DNA of 64,000 nt from Nostoc sp. TCL26-01 (GCF_013393945.1 NZ_CP040297.1:2434804-2498803); one strand, 5' to 3'. Shown: positions 1 to 9,011, counted from the stretch's first letter. Numbers and translations: made by a program. Notes: generated by a model not told the origin, from the letters alone.

Positions 1-144
1 TCTCCCCGCTTCTCTCGCAACCCTTCACGAGGAGATACAGTATTTTTGGGTATGTCCAATCAAAAAGGTCATCGTCGTGGCTTTATTAGTTTAGAAACCC
101 TGACGACGGTGAAACATATTATTCAAGGCAATGGCAGGTTTTAA
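1..144 (+). CDS. 3' end of an unrecognised protein (partial)
   Basis: The first frame is open from the window edge to a TAA at 142-144 and encodes 47 residues ending in HIIQGNGRF. The residues are mixed hydrophilic and look coding (TVFLGMSNQKG, RRGFISLETL). The start lies outside the window. I do not recognise the family, and too little is visible to assign a function. About 200 bp without a gene separate it from the convergent DUF3370 gene. Confidence 0.5.
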   Translation, partial: SPRFSRNPSRGDTVFLGMSNQKGHRRGFISLETLTTVKHIIQGNGRF

Positions 145-343
145 AAGTTTGGTGTGAGAAGAAAACTGTTCTACATTTACAATCGTAATTAAATAGCGTT
201 AATTAATTTCTCATACCAGGCAAAACTTGATAAATTGAGAGTCTAGATTAAATGTCAATTTTCTCATCAACCAAACCAGCGTGCTTCGTCTAATCAGACA
301 AAAAACTGCGAAATACACAGCCGTATGAAATTATTCACCATTA

Positions 344-1720
344 TCATAACGTCCTGACTGTCAAAACATGGGGTGGTGTAGAATCTGGTGGGTAAATCAC
401 ATCTACTTGCAAATTACGCCGACTAGCAGGTGGCATGACAAACTGGACTAGTGGTTCCAAAACTTGACCTGTTCTGTGCCAAAGATGGACGTAGCGAGTT
501 TTTTGTTGTCCTTGGTCATCGAAATAAGTTAACTTTACTGTACCTCGGAAGAAGGGAAAATCTAGGGACGGTTTACGAAAACGTATACCACCTTGAGATA
601 GCTGATCTTCCTTCAGGGGTGTTTCTAGAGTTACTGTGACTTTTTGAGTTTGGTTAGTCTGATTTTTTAAAGGTAAACTGAGATTATATTCCACCCCATA
701 ATTACCGTGGGCTTCGTATGCCGTATCAGGATAGCGTACCAGCATTTTAGCTGTTTGGTTTTGTCCAGTTCCCAATCTGCCACCGCGCAAAGTTACCAGG
801 GGATAAGAAATACCTTTGCCGGTTGGGGGAATTGTCAGCGTTGTGGCTTTGGGGTTATCTGTTAAGGTCGCTTGCCATTGAGAACCTTGAGAAACACCAG
901 CTACCCGTCCATAAATTAAGGCTCCACTAGTAGCATTAGGGGGAGTAGGAGTTTTATCTCTTGGCCCAGCAAAGTTACCATTATTTAATAGAGCTTGCCA
1001 TTCAGCTATAGTTGGCGCACGATCAGAACCATCAGGATTTTTCTTAGCAAACATGGCCAGACTAGCAGCATAAACTTTATCGCTACTCTTCAGTCGCAAA
1101 AAACTAGAACGTCCATTTATCGGCTTTTCTAAATTTCTTACAGGTATGGGATGATTGAGCAACATCCGGCTTTGTCCAGGAGGAATCACCAGTTTTGCTG
1201 GGAATTCAGCCTCTCGCACACCCCGAAGAACATCAGCTACAGCCCTTGCCCCTGGCCCTGAGTAGGCTTTACCATCGTTATTTTCTATGTAGGGGGGTAA
1301 GGTAACAAATGGTGCTTCTTGGAGTAAATAACTTGCTCCCTGTAAGACATCTACTGTGACAGGTTTGTTGCCAGGGTTATTGATAATTACACCGAGATAT
1401 AAGGTTTGTAAATCTTTGGGGGTGTGGGTGTAATGGTGGGCAAATAAATCGAAGCGTCCCTGAAAAGGAAAATTGAGATGGGCTGTTGGGGTTTTTTTCC
1501 CATTGGCGGGGAAAGTAGAAAGTAAAATACCCTCAGTTTTGATCCATTCTGGGCTATTGCTGTTGAAGACTGGTGTATTATCTAATTTTCCAGGTAACGC
1601 TCTGACTTCTCCTGGTTGAACAATGACTTGGGGTGCTGGTTTGGGTGAAGTTTGAGCGAAACTTGTACTACCAGCAGCAAATAGAAGTATGAATATAGGT
1701 AATGCTAGTTTAGCGGACAT
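344..1720 (-). CDS. Secreted DUF3370-family protein
   Basis: A 458-residue exported protein of a cyanobacterial family of unknown function (DUF3370). I place the start at the Met of MSAKLALPIFILLF because it opens a clear signal peptide (about residues 1-22, ending SFA before QTSP). The frame stays open 32 codons further upstream, but that extension is hydrophilic and would bury the signal. The mature protein begins with the family-typical LPGKLDNTPVFNSNSPEW and continues as a beta-rich chain without cysteines or enzyme motifs that I can recognise. It is probably periplasmic or outer-surface. It stands alone, convergent with the partial gene at the left edge and divergent from the toxin-like cluster. 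Family assignment is from memory of the N-terminal motif; function is unknown. Confidence 0.8.
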   Translation of the reverse strand: MSAKLALPIFILLFAAGSTSFAQTSPKPAPQVIVQPGEVRALPGKLDNTPVFNSNSPEWIKTEGILLSTFPANGKKTPTAHLNFPFQGRFDLFAHHYTHTPKDLQTLYLGVIINNPGNKPVTVDVLQGASYLLQEAPFVTLPPYIENNDGKAYSGPGARAVADVLRGVREAEFPAKLVIPPGQSRMLLNHPIPVRNLEKPINGRSSFLRLKSSDKVYAASLAMFAKKNPDGSDRAPTIAEWQALLNNGNFAGPRDKTPTPPNATSGALIYGRVAGVSQGSQWQATLTDNPKATTLTIPPTGKGISYPLVTLRGGRLGTGQNQTAKMLVRYPDTAYEAHGNYGVEYNLSLPLKNQTNQTQKVTVTLETPLKEDQLSQGGIRFRKPSLDFPFFRGTVKLTYFDDQGQQKTRYVHLWHRTGQVLEPLVQFVMPPASRRNLQVDVIYPPDSTPPHVLTVRTL

Positions 1721-2011
1721 ACATTTCAGGCGACAAGAATTTGTTGTATCAAAGATAACCGATGTTAAATACAATTTATCCTCAGCGCATTTCTGAAAGC
1801 GATCGCTTCCCAGCAAACCTAACTCATGGCAAGCTTTTACCTATTTACATATTCTCATTTTTGAGGAAAAGTCAGCAATCTGATTTCTTGCCAAGAACTT
1901 TGGTTTCATAGCTCCTACATTTTTAAAAAACTATACATAACGTACTTCAATTATCGATAGCTATAGGTTAGATTGAAAGTTAGTTTGATATTTCGATGCG
2001 GAACCTATTAA

Positions 2012-2398
2012 ATGGAAATACTTATCGAGTCAACCAAAGATTTTGAACATGATTTGGAGAGATTCAATAATACAGAAAAATTTAAGATAGTTAAAAAACT
2101 TAATAGGTATGTTGAACTACTATCAAAAAACAAAAATCTCTTAGAAAACCAGGCTTTTAAATTACAAGATATCAAACTTAGTGCCGATTATGAATCTTCA
2201 CTTTATGCTTTAATTATTGATAAAGATATCAGGTTAATTATTACTATTGATGATGACCCGATTTTTGATGCGACAATCATCACCTTATTTAGAGTTGTCA
2301 ATACTGAAGATGCTTCAAAAGCTTACACTTCAGTAGCAGAATCTCTCTATCAAGACTTTAGCATGAAACATCAAGAAATTGAGGTTCATTCTAGCTGA
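2012..2398 (+). CDS. Small RelE-like hypothetical protein
   Basis: A 128-residue protein with an N-terminal helical part (EHDLERFNNTEKFKIVKKL) and a C-terminal alternating beta/helix part with IRLIITIDDDPIFDATIITL. The size, layout and neighbours resemble RelE/ParE-fold toxins, but I see no decisive catalytic residues, so this is inference from context. Its TGA overlaps the ATG of the next gene by one base (TGATG), so the two are probably translated together. The stretch is AT-rich with no HIP1 site, unlike the surrounding chromosome, which fits an acquired cassette. It could equally be an uncharacterised conserved protein. Confidence 0.6.
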   Translation: MEILIESTKDFEHDLERFNNTEKFKIVKKLNRYVELLSKNKNLLENQAFKLQDIKLSADYESSLYALIIDKDIRLIITIDDDPIFDATIITLFRVVNTEDASKAYTSVAESLYQDFSMKHQEIEVHSS

Positions 2399-2730
2399 TG
2401 TCACGCATTAAACCTCTTCTAGATGAGCATGGTGTTATCCATGAAGCAATGGAGATTCTCCCAGATAATTTAAAAATTGATTTCCTCGAAGCTTTAGCCG
2501 AACTAGAAGATCATGAATGTCATCGCACCAGAACTTTTCCCAAAACTAGATTGCGGAAAGTCAAAGGTATTAAGCAAGCAATCTACCGTGCTGACATCGA
2601 TAAATTATCTGGCTGGCGGATTCACCTACAATATATTGAAGGTAAAATTCATTTAAAAGATATTATTGAAGGTCAACGTCATGATGATGTGATTGAAGTG
2701 ATTAAATCGAAAAAGCATAGATATGATTAA
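2398..2730 (+). CDS. RelE/ParE-superfamily-like protein
   Basis: 110 residues. The N-terminal half is helical; the second half reads like a RelE-fold core (LRKVKGIKQAIYRADIDK, then SGWRIHLQY, then a terminal helix ending KSKKHRYD with the basic His-Arg-Tyr end common in this superfamily). Established knowledge: such proteins are ribosome-dependent mRNA interferases or gyrase poisons paired with a small DNA-binding antitoxin. Here the start overlaps the stop of the upstream gene, and an XRE-type regulator follows 115 bp downstream. In between, in the same frame directly after the TAA, lies a fragment of a different toxin (2731-2856). Toxin activity is inferred, not shown. Confidence 0.55.
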   Translation: MSRIKPLLDEHGVIHEAMEILPDNLKIDFLEALAELEDHECHRTRTFPKTRLRKVKGIKQAIYRADIDKLSGWRIHLQYIEGKIHLKDIIEGQRHDDVIEVIKSKKHRYD

Positions 2731-2856
2731 GTAATTCAGCTACACGCATTTAAAAAGAAAGGACGCAAAACGCCAAAACTAGAAATTAGAATTGCAGTTA
2801 AACGAAGAGATTTAGTTTTAGAAAGCAAAGGAGATAGACAAGAAAATGAAAAATAA
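2731..2856 (+). pseudogene. C-terminal remnant of a HigB/Gp49-type toxin
   Basis: Reading on in the frame of the preceding gene, directly after its TAA, gives 41 codons with no start codon: VIQLHAFKKKGRKTP followed by KLEIRIAVKRRDLVLE. This is the characteristic C-terminus of phage Gp49/HigB-like toxins (a hydrophobic strand, then H-x-F-x-K-K-x-x-K-T-P, then a basic helix). The N-terminal two thirds are missing. The fragment ends 11 bp inside the following HTH gene, as in an intact higB-higA pair. I read it as the stump of the toxin that belonged to that antitoxin. Confidence 0.7.
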
Positions 2857-3208
2857 CCCGCATTTGGGAAATGATGCTTTAGCTTTTCTCAAAACCATAG
2901 TTCCTGATACTCCTGAAACTCGTCGTATTGAACAGCAAGAATTATTAAGATTAGCTTTAACTCAAGCATTACAGGAGGTTCGCAAAAAAGCTGGGGTTAC
3001 TCAAGAACAGCTCGCTGAACGCTTAGGAGTGGAACAAAGTTGGGTTTCTCAACTGGAAAGTGTTAATCACGATCACACTTTTGAATCAGTGCTGGTGTAT
3101 TTAAATGCAGTGGGTGCAAAGCTAAATTTATCATTTGTTTTGCATGGAGAGATTATTGTAGTAAACCCACAAGATGTCATAGCTGTGGATATCCTACAAA
3201 AACATTAG
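2846..3208 (+). CDS. XRE-family antitoxin/regulator, HigA-like
   Basis: A 120-residue protein. The central Cro/C1-type helix-turn-helix (about residues 47-72) is clear: TQEQLAERLGVEQSWVSQLE. The N-terminus contains the LKTIVPDTPETRRIEQQELL segment common in HigA-like antitoxins, and the C-terminus a short beta segment (KLNLSFVLHGEIIVV). An AAAGGAG Shine-Dalgarno lies at 2827-2833, upstream of the ATG. By family it should repress its own operon and neutralise a toxin. The toxin that would normally precede it survives only as the fragment at 2731-2856, so it is now either an orphan antitoxin or the partner of the upstream 110-aa protein. Confidence 0.8.
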   Translation: MKNNPHLGNDALAFLKTIVPDTPETRRIEQQELLRLALTQALQEVRKKAGVTQEQLAERLGVEQSWVSQLESVNHDHTFESVLVYLNAVGAKLNLSFVLHGEIIVVNPQDVIAVDILQKH

Positions 3209-3258
3209 GTATTAGAGAATAGCATTTGTCAGGAAAATTATTTTTAGGTTTAAGAAAG

Positions 3259-3690
3259 TTACAAGTAATTAAAAAACTCTTCAGGTACTAGTCTGAGTTC
3301 ACCAGATTTAAACCGAGCAATATCTATCCACATTGCCCTGTGCTTATGATTTTCCGACTCATAAAAAACTAAACTTTCTAATTTATAAAACTTAGCATCG
3401 GCAAAATCACACTGATACAGTTGAATGATTTCATGTCCTTGCCGACCATTATATGTAAACAGGTTTTCAATACAACCCAAGTAGCGAATATTTGTTAATT
3501 CTGCTTGAATTTCTTCTTGAAATTCTCTTTTTAAAGCTTGCAGGCTGGTTTCACCAAAGTCAACGCCACCACCCAAAGCTCGATAAAAAGTTGATTGCTT
3601 TAGAGGATCATAGCCTTCAGAAACAAAAATACGTTTACCATCTCGAATCAACCCTAAGACTATGACCCGAATTTCACCATTTTTATTCAT
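3259..3690 (-). CDS. Nudix hydrolase
   Basis: A 143-residue Nudix-fold hydrolase, predicted to cleave nucleoside-diphosphate-linked substrates with a divalent metal. The Nudix box is readable at residues 41-63 (G41-x5-E47-x7-R55-E56-F-Q-E59-E60). The usual final Gly is Gln62, a tolerated change; the metal-binding Glu residues are all present. The rest (FYRALGGGVDFGE; WIDIARFKSGELRLVPEEFF) fits small MutT/ADP-ribose-pyrophosphatase-like enzymes, but substrate cannot be read from sequence. It follows the DUF3531 gene on the same strand after 8 bp, so the two are probably cotranscribed. Confidence 0.9.
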   Translation of the reverse strand: MNKNGEIRVIVLGLIRDGKRIFVSEGYDPLKQSTFYRALGGGVDFGETSLQALKREFQEEIQAELTNIRYLGCIENLFTYNGRQGHEIIQLYQCDFADAKFYKLESLVFYESENHKHRAMWIDIARFKSGELRLVPEEFFNYL

Positions 3691-3698
3691 TTGTAATA

Positions 3699-4151
3699 TT
3701 AATTATCGTAAATAGAGTAAGAGCGACTGTCATCATCTTCGACAGGCCAATCTTCATTCTCGCCGCCAATGTACAATAGTTCAATAGTGACGTATTCTTC
3801 ACTCAGTTGGGTCAGAGCATTCAGTAAAATATCTATAGCGATCGCATCACTAGTCCCCAAATCGAACCAACAACGTCCCCATTGTCCTTCATACTCAAAC
3901 TCACCCATGTTGTGCATCAAAGCTAATAGGCTTCTGTCATAACCTTGAGTGTCATAACTCATATAGCTCAAATCCAATCCAGTCTCCTGCACCTGGAGAT
4001 TTTCAGCATTAAATGCACCCAGCTTACCCAGATAAAACCAAGAGTTGAACACCTCTTCTATATACTTTTTTTCCCTTTCTGAAGGAACGGTGCTAAATCT
4101 CAGCCATATCCACACATTAAATTGATCAAACTCCCGAAACTGAATATCCAT
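3699..4151 (-). CDS. DUF3531-family protein
   Basis: A 150-residue soluble protein of a family conserved in cyanobacteria and plastid-bearing plants (DUF3531), function unknown. Family-typical segments are MDIQFREFDQFNVWIWLRF, EEVFNSWFYLGKLGAFNAENLQ, HNMGEFEYEGQWGRCWFDLGT and the acidic end GGENEDWPVEDDDSRSY. No signal peptide or membrane segment. It is upstream of the Nudix gene with 8 bp between them. The promoter region upstream is replaced by heptanucleotide repeat arrays. Confidence 0.85.
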   Translation of the reverse strand: MDIQFREFDQFNVWIWLRFSTVPSEREKKYIEEVFNSWFYLGKLGAFNAENLQVQETGLDLSYMSYDTQGYDRSLLALMHNMGEFEYEGQWGRCWFDLGTSDAIAIDILLNALTQLSEEYVTIELLYIGGENEDWPVEDDDSRSYSIYDN

Positions 4152-4209
4152 GTTTAATTGAAATTCAACTCATATCAAGTTAAGCATATCAGGGGTACTG
4201 GGGATTGGG

Positions 4210-4421
4210 GAGTGATGAGTGCTGAGTGATGAGTGCTGAGTGATGAGTGCTGAGTGATGAGTGCTGAGTGCTGAGTGATGAGTGCTGAGTGAGGAAGTGA
4301 GGGAGTGATGAGTGAAAAAGTAGTGAAATAATGACCATTGACCACTGACTAATGACCATTGACCATTGACCATTGACCATTGACCATTGACCATTGACCA
4401 TTGACCATTGACTATTGACTA
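4210..4421. repeat. STRR arrays (GAGTGCT/GAGTGAT and ACCATTG types)
   Basis: Two degenerate tandem heptamer arrays fill the divergent intergenic region: alternating GAGTGCT and GAGTGAT units at about 4210-4310, then ACCATTG units at about 4332-4421 running up to the ATG of the next gene. Short open frames across them (VNGQWSM repeats) are artefacts of a 7-bp period. These are the STRR sequences typical of heterocystous cyanobacteria. Confidence 0.9.
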
Positions 4422-5804
4422 ATGACTAAATCAATTTGGCTTCAGGGTGAATTAATCGAAGTGACGATCGCTGACTTGAGCGATACTGGTGATGGTGTGG
4501 GACGATTTGAGTCAAGGGTGGTGTTTGTCCCTGATACTGTTCCAGGCGATCGCATTTTGGTACGCTTATTACACGTCAAGCCTAAATATGCTCACGGTAA
4601 GCTGCACCAGTTATTAACACCATCTCCGCACCGAATTCGTCCTGGGTGTATTGTGGCTGACAAGTGTGGTGGTTGTCAGTGGCAACACATAGATTATGAA
4701 TATCAGCTCGTAGCTAAACATGATCAAGTTATCCAAGCTTTGCAACGTATCGGTGGTTTTGTCTCTCCACGAGTTGATCCCGTGTTAGTGGCTGACTCGT
4801 CTTTAGGATATCGCAACAAAGCTACCTATCCTGTAGATATTTCGGCTACAGGTCAAGTCCAAGCAGGTTATTACCAAAAAGGTAGCCATCATTTAGTTAA
4901 TTTAAATCAGTGTCCAGTCCAAGATGAGCGCTTAAATCCTCTACTAGCAGAAATTAAGCAAGATATTCAACAGCGTGGTTGGTCTATATATAATGAACAA
5001 CGCCACCAAGGACAAATTCGCCATCTGGGTTTACGCATTGGACGACGCACTGGGGAAATTTTGTTAACTTTGGTAGTCAAGGACTGGGATTTACCCGGAA
5101 TCGCACAGCAAGCTGCCGCATGGCTTAAGCGCTATCCTCAGTTGGTGGGAGTGTCATTAAATCGCAATCCTGAACGGACAAATGCGATTTTTGGCAGAGA
5201 AACCCGTTGTATTGCCGGGATGCCCTATTTACAAGAAGTTTTTGCTGGACTGGAATATCAAATTCGTCCCGATACATTTTTCCAAGTTTCCACAGAAACA
5301 GCCGAAGCGCTATTACAAGTAATTGAAACAGAACTTAATCTCCAAGGGCATGAAATACTAGTAGATGCTTACTGTGGAATTGGCACTTTAACCTTACCCT
5401 TAGCAAAACAGGTACGCCAAGCCATCGGCTTAGAACTGCAACCAGAAGCCGTGCAGCAGGCAATTTGTAATGCAGAACACAATGGTATTAAAAATGTGGA
5501 ATTTCAAGTGGGAGCAGTTGAGAAATTGTTGCCAAATATGGGAATAATACCGGATGTGGTACTACTTGATCCTCCACGTAAAGGGTGCGATCGCATTGTC
5601 ATCGAATCTTTATTAGCGTCGAAACCTGCCCGCATCGTTTACGTCAGTTGTAAAGTAGCTACCCTGGCTCGTGACCTGAAATTGCTTTGTGAAGATGGCT
5701 TGTATACTATCCAACGCATCCAGCCCGCAGATTTTTTTCCCCAAACATCTCATGTGGAAGCTGCTGCATTTCTTGTGTTATCACAGTTGGACAAGGATAT
5801 TTAG
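4422..5804 (+). CDS. rlmD: TrmA/RumA-family RNA uracil-5-methyltransferase (RlmD-like)
   Basis: A 460-residue SAM-dependent methyltransferase that makes 5-methyluridine in rRNA (RumA/RlmD type) or tRNA. Order: TRAM/OB domain (1-62), a four-Cys iron-sulfur site (C76, C82, C85, C164), central domain, then the Rossmann methyltransferase domain with DAYCGIGT (315-322), DPPRKG (383-388), catalytic Cys410 in VSCKVATLARDL and the general-base Glu in HVEAAAFL (near 446). These match the E. coli RumA catalytic Cys and Glu. The target base (747 or 1939 of 23S rRNA, or tRNA U54) cannot be decided. The start ATG abuts the upstream heptamer array and has no obvious Shine-Dalgarno. Monocistronic. Confidence 0.92.
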   Translation: MTKSIWLQGELIEVTIADLSDTGDGVGRFESRVVFVPDTVPGDRILVRLLHVKPKYAHGKLHQLLTPSPHRIRPGCIVADKCGGCQWQHIDYEYQLVAKHDQVIQALQRIGGFVSPRVDPVLVADSSLGYRNKATYPVDISATGQVQAGYYQKGSHHLVNLNQCPVQDERLNPLLAEIKQDIQQRGWSIYNEQRHQGQIRHLGLRIGRRTGEILLTLVVKDWDLPGIAQQAAAWLKRYPQLVGVSLNRNPERTNAIFGRETRCIAGMPYLQEVFAGLEYQIRPDTFFQVSTETAEALLQVIETELNLQGHEILVDAYCGIGTLTLPLAKQVRQAIGLELQPEAVQQAICNAEHNGIKNVEFQVGAVEKLLPNMGIIPDVVLLDPPRKGCDRIVIESLLASKPARIVYVSCKVATLARDLKLLCEDGLYTIQRIQPADFFPQTSHVEAAAFLVLSQLDKDI

Positions 5805-6191
5805 TCCTTTACAAAATCTAAAATTTCAAATTTGTAGTCTATTGCATAGTAGAAATGCTAAAATCGAATTAACATAAAAAAAGAAACGATTTTGTTAAAA
5901 AAACCAAAGTTGCATAGCTCTAGAAATTCATGACTAAGATTGTTTAATGTACTAATTGGCAATATAAAGAAAATTTCAAGCCTCTTGTAATTCTCTACTT
6001 GCTGGTTGCTTTCAAAGCCGTTTGATGTACTAACAATCAAACATCATTAATAGAGTCAATGCTCCCCAGCATTTTCAAAACTTAGTAATAAAGACGCAAG
6101 TTTGAAGGCAATGTGACCACCTCAATCTTTATCAGGGTGCCTGTAACAGCAAACTGATGTCTAGCTAACTGAAAGCTATGGGGTTTCTCTC
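5805..6191. other. 387-bp intergenic region
   Basis: AT-rich, with stops in all frames and no convincing gene. Two short direct copies of TGTACTAA lie at 5948-5955 and 6026-6033. It probably holds the terminator of the methyltransferase gene and the promoter of the anti-sigma gene, but I cannot place either confidently. Confidence 0.5.
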
Positions 6192-6638
6192 GTGATTACC
6201 ATTTCGCTTCGTCCAGTTGGACGCTACTGGGGTACAATTAGTTTTGCCTCAACCCTCTATCTATGTCCCATCCTAGATTTATTGTTGGCGGAAATTCCCG
6301 CGAAACTGCAAGCCGAACTGCGTTTAGGACTGCAAGAAGCCCTAGTAAACGCAGCTAAACATGGCAATAACCTTGATCCTAGCAAAAAAGTTGTAGTCCG
6401 TTTTTCTCTAATAGATAATCAATATTGGTGGGTCATCTCAGACCAAGGGCAAGGTTTTAATCCTATGAGTGAGGAAGAAGAACCAACAGATTATCTACCC
6501 CCTGATGAAGCAGAAAGCGGTAGAGGTATGTGCCTTCTCCACCAAATTTTCGACCAAGTAGAGTGGAATCGCAAAGGTACAGAATTAAGACTTTGTAAAC
6601 AAACAGAAAACCGCCCCCGTCTATCTCTGCGGCGTTAG
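6192..6638 (+). CDS. Anti-sigma factor-like HATPase (RsbW type)
   Basis: A 148-residue protein that is essentially one GHKL ATPase domain. The N-box is EALVNAAKHGNNLDPSKKV (about residues 48-66), followed by the G1-like SDQGQGFNP and a later glycine motif SGRGMCLL. There is no kinase dimerisation domain. That architecture is typical of RsbW/SpoIIAB-like serine kinases that inhibit sigma factors or phosphorylate an anti-anti-sigma partner. No STAS partner lies beside it. The start is GTG at 6192; there is no in-frame ATG near it. Confidence 0.85.
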   Translation: MITISLRPVGRYWGTISFASTLYLCPILDLLLAEIPAKLQAELRLGLQEALVNAAKHGNNLDPSKKVVVRFSLIDNQYWWVISDQGQGFNPMSEEEEPTDYLPPDEAESGRGMCLLHQIFDQVEWNRKGTELRLCKQTENRPRLSLRR

Positions 6639-6692
6639 GGAATTGGTGATTGGGGATTGGGTACTGGGTAATAAGAAAAAATTTCCCCGTCC

Positions 6693-6974
6693 CTAGTCCC
6701 CCTTACCCAGTCCCTTATTCCCATGAGTCGGACAAGGAGGGGCGGATACAGAACGATTTAACCAACCAACAGCTTGTTCTAGTCTAGCAAGAGCTTCTTG
6801 TGGTTGATTTTTGAGCAAAAATACCATTGCGGCAGCTAATTGTTCACTAGCACGAGAATTGCGGTTAGACTTGAGGCGATGCCAATCATCAGGTGAAATA
6901 CTCAGCCTTTCCATCAAGGCTTGAGCTAGTTCTAAATCGCTAAGTTCATTGAGTTGAGTGGTTTTAGAAAGCAT
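6693..6974 (-). CDS. Small conserved cyanobacterial protein (DUF6439-like)
   Basis: A 93-residue soluble helical protein with the segments LSDLELAQALMERL, SPDDWHRLKSNRNSRASEQL and AAAMVFLLKNQPQEALARLEQA. I recognise it as a short family widespread in cyanobacteria (DUF6439, from memory) without known function. No catalytic motif. The last 12 or so residues (PTHGNKGLGKGD) read into the heptamer-rich downstream spacer, so the true conserved C-terminus is probably around GWLNRS. Convergent with the anti-sigma gene. Confidence 0.7.
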   Translation of the reverse strand: MLSKTTQLNELSDLELAQALMERLSISPDDWHRLKSNRNSRASEQLAAAMVFLLKNQPQEALARLEQAVGWLNRSVSAPPCPTHGNKGLGKGD

Positions 6975-6997
6975 ATTGTAAAGTAATGAGTGAGGGA

Positions 6998-7247
6998 GTA
7001 GTAAGTGCTGAGTGCTGAGTGCTGAGTGCTGAGTGAGGGAGGGAGGGAGTGAGAGAGTGCTGATACCAATTCAAAATTCAAAATTCGTCTTGAAAAGTTT
7101 CCTACGGCGGGAAACCCGCCTACAGAACTTTCCGCAAAATTCAAAATGAATAAATCATGACTCTTGCCTATTGCCTATTGCCTATTGCCTCTGACTAATG
7201 ACTATTGACTAATGACCATTGACTAATGACTAATGACTAATGACTAA
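6998..7247. repeat. STRR arrays
   Basis: GAGTGCT-type repeats (about 6998-7050), a stretch with AATTCAAAATTC and GGCGGGAAACCCGCC, then TTGCCTA and TGACTAA heptamers (about 7157-7247) ending 6 bp before the next ATG. Confidence 0.85.
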
Positions 7248-7253
7248 TTGTAC

Positions 7254-7616
7254 ATGAAGCAATCTAAACATCCGCAAAACTCAGAGAATCAGCCAGAACC
7301 GGATTTAGCACAAGAACTAGAAGAAGTAGAGCGATCGCTGATATCGTTAAAAGAACGTTATGCTCAAGTTGAAAGCGATCGCACTTTACAGGCACAATGG
7401 CAACAACGCCACCAAGAACTACAGCACAATAAATATCAGACACCAGAAATCAAGGCTGAGTTACGGCAAATCAAACAGCAGCTAGAAGTGTTAGAAATAA
7501 ACTTAGAAAGTCAGCTGTTTTCTTGGCGTAGCTTCAAGAAACCTTTTTGGCAAGCCGTCCGCTTTGGTGGAATGGGCGTTATTATAGGCTGGATATTAAA
7601 ATCCTGTGCTGGGTAA
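7254..7616 (+). CDS. Coiled-coil protein with C-terminal membrane anchor
   Basis: About 120 residues from the ATG at 7254; an in-frame TTG two codons upstream is inside repeat sequence and less likely. The body is a charged coiled coil (LAQELEEVERSLISLKERYAQ; IKAELRQIKQQLEVLEINLE), and the C-terminus is a single hydrophobic segment (VRFGGMGVIIGWILKSC) that should anchor it in a membrane with the coiled coil facing the cytoplasm. I do not recognise the family. It ends 3 bp before asnS on the same strand, so it is probably cotranscribed with it, perhaps by chance. Confidence 0.75.
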   Translation: MKQSKHPQNSENQPEPDLAQELEEVERSLISLKERYAQVESDRTLQAQWQQRHQELQHNKYQTPEIKAELRQIKQQLEVLEINLESQLFSWRSFKKPFWQAVRFGGMGVIIGWILKSCAG

Positions 7617-7619
7617 AAT

Positions 7620-9011
7620 ATGGTAAATCGACGGATTGCAGAAATATTGCGGAGTGGTCAACCTGATGAGTCTGTTGTAGTTCAAGGCTGGGTAAGAACA
7701 AAGCGTGAACTCAAAGGCTTTGCTTTTATTGAAGTCAATGATGGCTCATCACTAGCGAATTTGCAAGCTGTGATTAATCAGGATTTGCCAGACTATGAAG
7801 CAATTGTCAAACAACTAAATACAGGTGCTTCAGTGGAGGTAGCTGGGGTACTGGTAGCTTCTCAAGGCAAAGGACAGCGTATTGAGTTGCAAGCAGAATC
7901 GCTGAAAGTCTACGGTGAGGCTGATCCCGAAACTTACCCACTGCAAAAGAAACGCCACTCTTTTGAATTTTTACGCACAATTGGGCATTTGCGATCGCGT
8001 ACCAATTCCTTTGGTGCAGTGTTCCGCGTTAGGAATGCTTGTTCTACAGCCATTCATCAATTTTTCCATGAGAGGGGCTTTTTATGGGTACACACTCCCA
8101 TCATCACCGCTAGCGATTGCGAAGGTGCAGGGGAACTATTTAGCGTCACTAGCTTGGATTTAAAGAATATACCCCGGACAGAAAATCAAGCGATCGATTA
8201 CAGCCAAGATTTTTTTGCCAAACCTACATACTTGACGGTTAGCGGACAACTAGAAGCAGAAGTCATGGCGATGGCGTTTAGTAACGTCTACACCTTCGGC
8301 CCCACCTTTCGGGCAGAAAACTCCAACACTTCTCGCCACTTAGCCGAGTTTTGGATGGTTGAACCAGAAATGGCATTTTGCGACTTAGAAGGTGATATGG
8401 ATTTGGCTGAGGCGTTTCTCAAACACATTTTTAAATATGTGTTAGAAACCTGTGCAGAAGACATGGAATTTTTCAATCAACGTATTGATGATACTGTGTT
8501 AGCAACAGCCGACAATATTATTAACAACCAATTTGAACGTCTGACTTACACCGATGCTATTAAACTTTTAGAAAAAGCCGATGTTAAGTTTGAGTATCCT
8601 GTCAGCTGGGGCTTAGATTTACAATCAGAACACGAACGCTATCTGGCAGAACAATTATTTAAAAAGCCTGTCATCGTTACCGACTACCCAGCCCAAATTA
8701 AAGCCTTTTATATGCGCCTGAACGATGATGAAAAAACCGTCCGCGCAATGGATATCCTTGCACCCAAGATTGGTGAAATCATTGGTGGTTCTCAACGGGA
8801 AGAACGTTTGGATGTGTTGGAACGCCGGATATTAGCACAAGGGATGCAGCCAGAGGATTTATGGTGGTATCTAGATTTACGCCGCTACGGTACTGTTCCT
8901 CACGCTGGATTTGGTTTGGGTTTTGAACGACTCGTGCAATTTATGACTGGAATGGGGAATATTCGAGATGTAATTCCCTTCCCCCGAACACCACAAAACG
9001 CCGATTTTTAG
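7620..9011 (+). CDS. asnS: Asparaginyl-tRNA synthetase
   Basis: A 463-residue class IIb aminoacyl-tRNA synthetase charging tRNA-Asn. The N-terminal OB-fold anticodon-binding domain spans about residues 1-100 ([25 protein letters not shown]). The catalytic domain follows with motif 2 ([22 protein letters not shown]) and motif 3 ([16 protein letters not shown] near the C-terminus). Length is normal for bacterial AsnRS. The TAG stop at 9009-9011 lies inside the left arm of a large inverted repeat, which probably also ends transcription. Confidence 0.97.
   Translation: MVNRRIAEILRSGQPDESVVVQGWVRTKRELKGFAFIEVNDGSSLANLQAVINQDLPDYEAIVKQLNTGASVEVAGVLVASQGKGQRIELQAESLKVYGEADPETYPLQKKRHSFEFLRTIGHLRSRTNSFGAVFRVRNACSTAIHQFFHERGFLWVHTPIITASDCEGAGELFSVTSLDLKNIPRTENQAIDYSQDFFAKPTYLTVSGQLEAEVMAMAFSNVYTFGPTFRAENSNTSRHLAEFWMVEPEMAFCDLEGDMDLAEAFLKHIFKYVLETCAEDMEFFNQRIDDTVLATADNIINNQFERLTYTDAIKLLEKADVKFEYPVSWGLDLQSEHERYLAEQLFKKPVIVTDYPAQIKAFYMRLNDDEKTVRAMDILAPKIGEIIGGSQREERLDVLERRILAQGMQPEDLWWYLDLRRYGTVPHAGFGLGFERLVQFMTGMGNIRDVIPFPRTPQNADF

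Noticed and set aside
4189..4401. Two short reading frames rich in VNGQWSM repeats
   Set aside because: They are read-through of heptamer arrays, whose period leaves frames open; no start site or coding bias.
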